From contig URYB01000057.1 in the NCBI GenBank assembly GCA_900552085.1, forward strand, positions 1 through 11,248: a stretch of DNA of 11,248 bases. The letters are read 5' to 3'. This stretch comes from an uncultured Lachnobacterium sp. (GTDB taxonomy: Bacteria; Bacillota; Clostridia; Lachnospirales; Lachnospiraceae). Shown in pieces: positions 6,636 through 11,248 of this stretch. The position numbers and the translations under genes are program-made. The first letter of the stretch is position 1. Each line of letters starts with the position of its first letter. Under the pieces are notes generated by a model. It did no database searches. It was not told the DNA's origin and worked only from the letters and a program-made list of their open reading frames with translations.

Positions 6636-6645
6636 TAAAATGCAA
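6617..6645 (-). promoter_or_regulatory. Candidate glnN promoter, proximal
   Basis: TTGCAT (-35, 6640-6645) and TATCTT (-10, 6617-6622) are separated by 17 nt. The spacing is ideal but the boxes are weak (3 and 4 of 6 matches). The start would fall near 6610, about 25 nt before the attenuator-like terminator. Confidence 0.35.
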
Positions 6646-6667
6646 CCATTTTTTTTAAAGTTTTTTG

Positions 6668-6697
6668 ATTTTATTCACATTTGCCGTTTTTCATCAA
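6668..6697 (-). promoter_or_regulatory. Candidate glnN promoter, distal
   Basis: TTGATG (-35, 6692-6697, 4 of 6) and TAAAAT (-10, 6668-6673, 5 of 6) are separated by 18 nt, with flanking A/T tracts. The start would fall near 6660, so the leader would include the antiterminator element at 6628-6635. AT-rich sequence gives such matches easily. Confidence 0.4.
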
Positions 6698-6781
6698 AAA
6701 TCTACTTATTTTTTGGTAACATCTTATAAACATACTCCAAAGGGGTACATTTTCTTATCCTTTTATGAATTAAATGGCATG

Positions 6782-6813
6782 AAAAAAAGGAAGTGTCACA
6801 TGGCACTTCCTTT
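6782..6813 (-). terminator. Intrinsic terminator of fba
   Basis: GGAAGTG (6810-6804) pairs with CACTTCC (6795-6789) on the minus strand, flanked by AAA/TTT, and is followed by seven T (6788-6782). It lies about 12 nt after the fba stop. The A/T flanks would let it work on both strands. Confidence 0.9.
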
Positions 6814-6824
6814 GTAATTCCATC

Positions 6825-7691
6825 TTATTCAGCTTTACCAACTGAACCAAATAATTCCATCTTCTCTTTAACAGTTGCCTTGATAGCATCTGCACCAGGA
6901 GCAAGTAACTTACGAGGATCAAATCCTTTGCCCTCTAAGTCCTTACCAGCCTCGATATATTTACGTGTAGCATCTGCGAAAGATAACTGGCACTCTGTGT
7001 TAACGTTGATCTTAGATACACCAAGAGAGATTGCTTTCTTGATCATATCCTCAGGGATACCTGTACCACCGTGAAGAACTAATGGCATCTCACCTGTCTT
7101 AGCCTGGATTGCATCCAATGTCTCGAAGCTTAATCCCTGCCAGTTCTCTGGGTACTTGCCATGAATGTTACCGATACCAGCTGCAAGCATATCTACGCCA
7201 AGATCAGCGATTGTCTTACACTCGTCTGGATCTGCGCACTCGCCCATACCAACGACACCGTCTTCTTCTCCACCGATAGAACCAACTTCACACTCGATAG
7301 AAAGACCTAAGTTGTGAGCTACATTTACTAACTCTGTAGACTTAGCAAGGTTCTCCTCGAATGGATAATGAGATCCGTCGAACATGATGGATGTGAATCC
7401 AGCCTTAATGCACTTGTAGCATCCTTCGTATGTTCCATGATCTAAGTGAAGAGCTACAGGAACTGTAATTCCGAGTTCCTCGTCCATAGCCTTAACCATA
7501 GCTGCTACTGTACCGAAACCTGTCATGTACTTTCCAGCACCCTCAGATACACCAAGGATAACCGGGCTGTTGAGCTCCTGAGCTGTAAGAAGAATAGACT
7601 TTGTCCACTCTAAGTTATTGATATTGAACTGACCAACTGCATAGTGGCCTGCTTTTGCTTTCTTAAGCATTTCTGTTGCAGATACTAACAT
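6825..7691 (-). CDS. fba: Fructose-1,6-bisphosphate aldolase, class II
   Basis: The zinc-dependent glycolytic and gluconeogenic enzyme splits fructose-1,6-bisphosphate into dihydroxyacetone phosphate and glyceraldehyde-3-phosphate. At 288 residues it fits the class IIB size (B. subtilis FbaA type). Visible motifs: HLDHGTYEG (82-90) with catalytic Asp84 and zinc ligand His85; FDGSHYPFEEN (104-114); ECEVGSIGGEEDGV (133-146), the flexible loop of this class; GNIHGKY with His177; LHGGTGIP with His207; and KINVNTECQ (227-235), the phosphate/substrate loop. Related tagatose- or ketose-bisphosphate aldolases share most motifs, so substrate is likely but not proven. The ATG at 7691 has TTAGGAGG 8-9 nt upstream. 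It has its own TATAAT and terminator, so it appears monocistronic, as fits a highly expressed gene. Confidence 0.95.
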   Translation of the reverse strand: MLVSATEMLKKAKAGHYAVGQFNINNLEWTKSILLTAQELNSPVILGVSEGAGKYMTGFGTVAAMVKAMDEELGITVPVALHLDHGTYEGCYKCIKAGFTSIMFDGSHYPFEENLAKSTELVNVAHNLGLSIECEVGSIGGEEDGVVGMGECADPDECKTIADLGVDMLAAGIGNIHGKYPENWQGLSFETLDAIQAKTGEMPLVLHGGTGIPEDMIKKAISLGVSKINVNTECQLSFADATRKYIEAGKDLEGKGFDPRKLLAPGADAIKATVKEKMELFGSVGKAE

Positions 7692-7722
7692 TTCAATTTC
7701 CTCCTAATCATAAGTTAACTTG

Positions 7723-7728
7723 ATTATA
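7723..7728 (-). promoter_or_regulatory. Probable fba -10 box
   Basis: A perfect TATAAT on the minus strand lies 31 nt before the fba ATG. The matching -35 region is weak (TTTATT at 17 nt). The start would be near 7715, giving a short leader with the strong AGGAGG at 7699-7704. Confidence 0.5.
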
Positions 7729-7743
7729 GTACATTTCTCCTGA

Positions 7744-7765
7744 AAAATAAAGTTAAAAATTTAAC
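7744..7765 (-). terminator. Weak AT-rich hairpin after the lipid kinase gene
   Basis: GTTAAA and TTTAAC (7765-7752) form a six-bp stem with a tiny loop, followed by TTTATTTTT. It lies just after the kinase stop. The stem is nearly all A-T, so termination would be weak, and some read-through into fba is plausible. Confidence 0.3.
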
Positions 7766-7768
7766 AAT

Positions 7769-8653
7769 TCAACAAAAGATTGTAACCCTTTGATGGAGAT
7801 TTTGAATAAGAACCTCCTCATGCTCACCTCCGAACTCTCCGTCTAAAGTCCATGCGACGTTTTCTTTTGCTGTAATGCGTACCTGATCTGTCTTAAAAGA
7901 ATAGATCAGATCCGTGTCATCGATCATATTCGCAAGACATGCGAGAATCTCATTGAGCTCGATCGGATTGCGCGGCTTTTTGATCATTGTGACTTCAAAA
8001 ACACCATCGTCCAGTTTGACATCATTGCCTGTCATACCTTTAAATCCACCTACCGAAATGGAATTTGTGACCATTCCATAGATAAACTCATCCTGAAATA
8101 CATTTCCATCATATTCCACCTGCATATTATAAGAAGGAATATCATGCAGGCATTTGGCGCCTTCCATAATATATGCCACATGCCCAAAAATATTTTTCAA
8201 CTGCTGGGATGTTTTATAAGACACTTCCGTAAAAAGTCCGAATGCAGCAACATAAACGAATGTATCGGAATTAAAATCTCCGATATCGCATGGAAATGGA
8301 TGATCTCCCACTGCTACTGCCGCTGATTTTGTCATGTCTTTTGGGATGCCAAGAGAATTGGCAAAATCATTGGTACTGCCTGCCGGTATATAACCGATCG
8401 GCACATCCTTTCCACTCTGGATCAGTCCGGTCATCACTTCATCGAGGGTTCCATCTCCTCCACTGCATACAATACGGTCATAATTTGCAGCTTCTGCTGC
8501 TACTTTCTGTATGGCATCTCCCTGTGCCTGTGTGGTATATACCGTCACTTCGAAGTCTGCTTTTACCATAGTATCTATGATTTCTACCAGATTATTCTTA
8601 ATCTGTCCTTTTCCCGAATGTGGGTTAAAAATAAATAACAATTTCTGACTCAT
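7769..8653 (-). CDS. YegS/DagK-type lipid kinase (diacylglycerol kinase family)
   Basis: A 294-residue cytoplasmic, probably membrane-associated kinase that phosphorylates a lipid alcohol, likely diacylglycerol, with ATP. Motifs of the diacylglycerol kinase catalytic family: FNPHSGKG (9-16), CSGGDGTLDEV (63-73, the nucleotide loop), IPAGSTNDFANSLGIP (89-104), GGFKGMTGNDVKLDDG (202-217) and TLDGE (269-273) with the conserved acidic residues. No membrane segment is visible. Family members include DgkB (lipid recycling for lipoteichoic acid), YegS and BmrU, and the substrate cannot be fixed from sequence. The start has GAGG about 10 nt upstream, overlapping the whiA stop region; the gap to whiA is only 12 nt, so it is probably the last gene of the murB-rapZ-whiA operon. 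Its stop leaves 77 nt before fba. Confidence 0.9.
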   Translation of the reverse strand: MSQKLLFIFNPHSGKGQIKNNLVEIIDTMVKADFEVTVYTTQAQGDAIQKVAAEAANYDRIVCSGGDGTLDEVMTGLIQSGKDVPIGYIPAGSTNDFANSLGIPKDMTKSAAVAVGDHPFPCDIGDFNSDTFVYVAAFGLFTEVSYKTSQQLKNIFGHVAYIMEGAKCLHDIPSYNMQVEYDGNVFQDEFIYGMVTNSISVGGFKGMTGNDVKLDDGVFEVTMIKKPRNPIELNEILACLANMIDDTDLIYSFKTDQVRITAKENVAWTLDGEFGGEHEEVLIQNLHQRVTIFC

Positions 8654-8665
8654 CAGTTCTCATCC

Positions 8666-9580
8666 TCATTTGATCACTTTATTTTCGGTTGTTTGTACTG
8701 GTTTCTCGAATTCTTCTGCGATTGCAGCCAGTTTGTGCAATCTGTGGTTGACCCCGGATTTTCCTACCGGTGGATCAAGATATGTACCAAGTTCCTTTAA
8801 TGTTGCTTCCGGATAATCCAGTCTTACCTGTGCCACTTCGGCCAGTGGCTTTGGAAGCTGATCAAATCCAATGTATTTTTGGATTTTTTTGATATCCTCG
8901 ATCTGTTTGACCGCGGCATTGACTGTCTTATTGATGTTTGCCGTCTCACAGTTTACTTTACGGTTCACGGAATTGCGCATTTCTTTTAAAATGCGGACAT
9001 TCTCCAATTTCATCAAAGATACATATGCTTCCATGACATTGAGCATATCCACAATCTGTGAACCTTCTTTTATATAGAGAACATACCGTTCCTTACGCTG
9101 GACAATTTTGCCTTCTGCCTCAAAGTATCCCACCAGTTCCTGCAACTGCATTGCCTGTTCCATCGTCCTGCAGGCAATCTCAAAATGGTACGATTTGTTC
9201 GGATCACTGATCGATCCTGCTGCAAAAAACGCGCCTCGTATAAATGCCCGCTTGCAGCACATCTGCTGCACCAGCATTCCATCTGCTCTCTGTTCATTGA
9301 GTGGCGTTTCTTTTTTGACATCCCAGCGGAGCGCGGAAAGTATCTTTTCACTCTCCTTTGGTTCCAACGTTTTTCCTGCATCAATTGCAAAAGCCCGCTG
9401 TACTAATCCAATATATTTTTCTTTCAAAAGAATATTATCGGTATCCATTCGCAATTGACCGGATGTCTTATCGTATGAGCCTTCCATCTCCAGCATGCCC
9501 GCCAGTTCCGCCAGCTGGCAATGCCGGCTTTTGGAAAACTGCTTCGCCAGTTCTTCTTTTACTTCACTTGAGAAAGACAT
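8666..9580 (-). CDS. whiA: WhiA family DNA-binding regulator
   Basis: A 304-residue protein with the WhiA layout: an N-terminal MSFSSEVKEEL stretch, a degenerate LAGLIDADG-homing-endonuclease-like domain (AELAGMLEMEGS about 24-35, RAFIRGAFFAAGSISDP about 111-127, YHFEI about 131-135), the conserved link MRNSVNRKVNCETANINKT (201-219), and a C-terminal helix-turn-helix of about 245-290 (ALAEVAQVRLDYPEATLKEL-like, with GKSGVNHRLHKL). In Streptomyces the family acts in sporulation; in Firmicutes such as B. subtilis it affects cell division and chromosome biology. The start is one base after the rapZ stop, with GAGAGGA just ahead, showing tight coupling. In many Firmicutes yvcK lies between rapZ and whiA; it is absent here. 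Target genes are unknown. Confidence 0.95.
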   Translation of the reverse strand: MSFSSEVKEELAKQFSKSRHCQLAELAGMLEMEGSYDKTSGQLRMDTDNILLKEKYIGLVQRAFAIDAGKTLEPKESEKILSALRWDVKKETPLNEQRADGMLVQQMCCKRAFIRGAFFAAGSISDPNKSYHFEIACRTMEQAMQLQELVGYFEAEGKIVQRKERYVLYIKEGSQIVDMLNVMEAYVSLMKLENVRILKEMRNSVNRKVNCETANINKTVNAAVKQIEDIKKIQKYIGFDQLPKPLAEVAQVRLDYPEATLKELGTYLDPPVGKSGVNHRLHKLAAIAEEFEKPVQTTENKVIK

Positions 9581-9581
9581 C

Positions 9582-10457
9582 TTACTTTCCTCTCAATGCA
9601 TCTTTTCCAATATCCCGATGCTCTATCTTTAAACCATAATCTTTATTGCCATCCAGCCGCTTATACAATTCATTGGCAAGCGTGACAGACCGGTGTTTGC
9701 CACCCGTACATCCAATGGAAATGACCAGCTGATTTTTTCCCTCATCGATATAATGCGGAATCAAAAACGATACCAGATCTTCCAATTTGTCCAAAAATTC
9801 CTTTGCCTCTGGAAATTGCATGACATACTGCTGGATTTCCACATCGTTTCCGGTCTTCGGACGTAATCCGTCCACATAATATGGATTCGGCAAAAAACGC
9901 ACGTCCATGACAATATCCGAATCTGCCGGAATACCATACTTGAATCCAAAGGAAAGAATCGTGACATACAGGCTGTTAAACTCTTCGTCTTTTACAAAAA
10001 TACGTTCCAGTTCGGTTTTTAATTCTCTTGTAAGCAGCCGGCTCGTATCGATAATATAATCGGCTTTCTCTTTCAGATACTCTAATTTGCGCCGCTCGCG
10101 ACGGATTCCCTTATCCACACGCTCTCCATGTGCCAGCGGATGGCTGCGTCTCGTCTCTTTGTAACGCTTCACAAGCACATTGTCCTCCGCATCCAGGAAC
10201 AGAATTTCATATTGGATATCCTTCTTTGAAAGTTCATCCAGCACGGTGTTCAGTGAATCCAGACTCTCTCCGCTACGCGCATCAATACCAATTGCAATTT
10301 TCTTCTGTTGTGTATCAAAGCTCTTGGTGAAATCCACCAGCTTATCCAACAGTGGGATGGGAAGATTGTCAATGCAGAAAAAGCCCATATCTTCCATCAT
10401 TTTCATTGCGGTGCTTTTTCCCGCACCAGACATTCCTGTAACTATTACCAATCGCAC
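9582..10457 (-). CDS. rapZ: RapZ (YvcJ) nucleotide-binding protein
   Basis: A 291-residue protein with an N-terminal P-loop domain and a C-terminal RapZ domain. Seen are Walker A GMSGAGKS (8-15), DNLPIPLL (30-37), GIDARSGES (57-65), FLDAEDNVLVKRYKETRRSHPL (about 87-108 region, Walker B-like), SFGFKYGIP (169-177), DVRFLPNPYYV (185-195) and CTGGKHRSV (250-258). E. coli RapZ binds small RNAs to control glucosamine-6-phosphate synthase; B. subtilis YvcJ hydrolyses nucleotides and affects competence. The role in this organism is not certain. The start is GTG at 10457: it precedes RLVIVTGMSG, as in homologues, with AGGAAGG 11 nt upstream; an ATG further up is in another frame and stops after seven codons. 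It lies 27 nt after murB, so precursor synthesis and its regulator share a transcript. Confidence 0.95.
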   Translation of the reverse strand: MRLVIVTGMSGAGKSTAMKMMEDMGFFCIDNLPIPLLDKLVDFTKSFDTQQKKIAIGIDARSGESLDSLNTVLDELSKKDIQYEILFLDAEDNVLVKRYKETRRSHPLAHGERVDKGIRRERRKLEYLKEKADYIIDTSRLLTRELKTELERIFVKDEEFNSLYVTILSFGFKYGIPADSDIVMDVRFLPNPYYVDGLRPKTGNDVEIQQYVMQFPEAKEFLDKLEDLVSFLIPHYIDEGKNQLVISIGCTGGKHRSVTLANELYKRLDGNKDYGLKIEHRDIGKDALRGK

Positions 10458-10484
10458 TCTTCCAACATCCTTCCTGTTTTACTT

Positions 10485-11248
10485 CTAAAATTCACCTATC
10501 ATTTTCACTTCCGGCTCCAATTCCACGCCGAACTGTTCTTTTACTTTTTCTTTTACATCCTGCATCAGCTGTCGCACATCCGCTGCTGTTGCGTTGGCAT
10601 GGTTGATGACAAATCCACAGTGTTTTTCAGAAACCTGTGCCCCGCCAACGGTGTATCCACGAAGTCCGGCATCCATAATCAGCTTTCCTGCAAAATAGCC
10701 TTCCGGACGCTTAAATGTGCTTCCGGCACTCGGATATTCCAACGGTTGTTTTTCCACTCTGCGATTCCGCAGGTCTGCCATCTGTGCACGGATTTCTTCT
10801 TCCGGTTTCTTTTCAAGCTTTATCGTTGCCTCCACAACAATACCGCCTTTTTCCATAATGCAGCTGTGACGATAGGACAAATCCAACGCTTCTACCGATA
10901 AGGTATGCATCATCCCTTCCGGATCGATCACCTTGACACTCTCAAGAATATCTTTCATCTCTCCGCCATACGCACCTGCATTCATGGTAACTGCACCGCC
11001 GATGCTTCCCGGAATTCCTGCTGCAAATTCCATTCCGCCAAGGCCCGCTGCCACTGCTGCATTCGCTACTTTCGAAAGCAACGCGCCCGCTCCGGCCACG
11101 ATCTTTGTATCTTCTACACGGATATCGTTCATTCCGCTGCCGATCTCAATGACAAGCCCACGGATTCCCTTATCGCCTACGAGAAGATTGCTTCCGTTAC
11201 CAATTACTGTAACTTCTGCATGTTCTTTTTTTGCTACTTCAAGCAATG
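10485..11248 (-). CDS. murB: UDP-N-acetylenolpyruvoylglucosamine reductase, 5' end outside the window
   Basis: The cytoplasmic flavoenzyme reduces UDP-GlcNAc-enolpyruvate to UDP-MurNAc with NADPH, the second step of peptidoglycan synthesis. About 254 codons are visible; the N-terminal part (roughly 45-50 residues) is outside. Visible motifs: FAD-binding VIGNGSNLLVGDKGIRG (14-30 of the visible frame), EFAAGIPGSIGGAVTMNAGAYGG (about 73-95, seen in pieces), SYRHS with the active-site Arg (124-128), PSAGSTFKRP with the catalytic Ser (172-181), GGAQVSEKHCGFVIN (201-215) and ELEPEVKMIGEF with the catalytic Glu near the end. The apparent start at 11246 is an internal TTG and is not the real start. 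The short spacing and lack of the extra C-terminal loop point to type II (Gram-positive) MurB. Confidence 0.96.
   Translation of the reverse strand, partial: LLEVAKKEHAEVTVIGNGSNLLVGDKGIRGLVIEIGSGMNDIRVEDTKIVAGAGALLSKVANAAVAAGLGGMEFAAGIPGSIGGAVTMNAGAYGGEMKDILESVKVIDPEGMMHTLSVEALDLSYRHSCIMEKGGIVVEATIKLEKKPEEEIRAQMADLRNRRVEKQPLEYPSAGSTFKRPEGYFAGKLIMDAGLRGYTVGGAQVSEKHCGFVINHANATAADVRQLMQDVKEKVKEQFGVELEPEVKMIGEF

Larger units (their letters stand above)
6478..6824. other. glnN leader and promoter region
   Basis: A 347-nt stretch between fba and glnN with no protein gene. In transcription order it holds the fba terminator (6782-6813), an AT-rich region with two candidate promoters (6668-6697 and 6617-6645), the attenuator-like terminator (6553-6586), a small hairpin (6502-6521) and the glnN Shine-Dalgarno sequence (6488-6493). 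I see no GlnR-type palindrome (TGTNA-N7-TNACA) and no sigma-54 promoter. Confidence 0.7.

Noticed and set aside
6672..6690. TGTGA upstream of glnN as half of a GlnR operator
   Set aside because: The other half (TNACA after 7 nt) is absent, so the TGTNA-N7-TNACA pattern is not met.
4338..6773. Shared 12-mer TTAATTCATAAA after both glnN (4338-4349) and fba (6762-6773)
   Set aside because: It is almost all A and T in AT-rich spacers, the flanks do not match, and only two copies exist; chance is the simplest explanation.
10308..10901. A 197-codon plus-strand open frame across rapZ and murB
   Set aside because: It overlaps two well-recognised minus-strand genes and their short junction, has no family motif and no good ribosome site. 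The other plus-strand frames in the window (for example 41-250 and 9108-9458) are shadows of the same kind.

Overview
The window looks like a chromosomal stretch of a low-to-moderate GC Firmicute, most likely a gut or rumen Lachnospiraceae-type Clostridia. The reasons are the murB-rapZ-whiA cluster, a type III glutamine synthetase (GlnN), a class II aldolase of the Clostridia/Bacillus kind, purine-rich Shine-Dalgarno sequences (AGGAGG-like) and TATAAT promoters. The taxon is an inference from gene content, not from a search. All nine genes lie on the minus strand, so transcription runs from high to low coordinates. I see no tRNA, rRNA, CRISPR array, insertion sequence or phage gene.

In order of transcription: (1) A tight block, 11248 to 7769, holds murB (5' end outside the window), rapZ, whiA and a YegS/DagK-type lipid kinase, with gaps of 27, 1 and 12 nt. 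It reads as one operon joining peptidoglycan precursor synthesis, a nucleotide-binding regulator, a cell-division/sporulation regulator and a lipid kinase. (2) fba stands alone, with its own TATAAT box and a strong terminator. (3) A nitrogen block follows: glnN, then amt. amt encodes an ammonium channel with a complete P-II signalling domain fused to its C terminus. Both genes have stem-loop terminators in or just before their leaders, which suggests control by premature termination. (4) A 519-nt gap with several hairpins separates this block from glf and a family 2 glycosyltransferase that runs off the left edge. These two overlap by one base (TAATG) and are probably the start of a galactofuranose-containing polysaccharide locus.

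Functionally, Amt admits ammonium, GlnN fixes it into glutamine, and the fused P-II domain would sense ATP/ADP and 2-oxoglutarate and gate the channel in cis. The most notable points are: the P-II T-loop has Val where enterobacterial P-II proteins carry the uridylylated Tyr51; the glnN leader has mutually exclusive pairings that resemble an attenuator; the terminator upstream of amt carries a hexaloop matching the A1/G4 rule for ANTAR-protein targets, but without the expected tandem partner; and the amt-glf gap has a hairpin that would mask a Shine-Dalgarno sequence in front of a 10-codon ORF. I found no clearly new multi-gene system; the novelty, if any, is in regulation of the nitrogen block.
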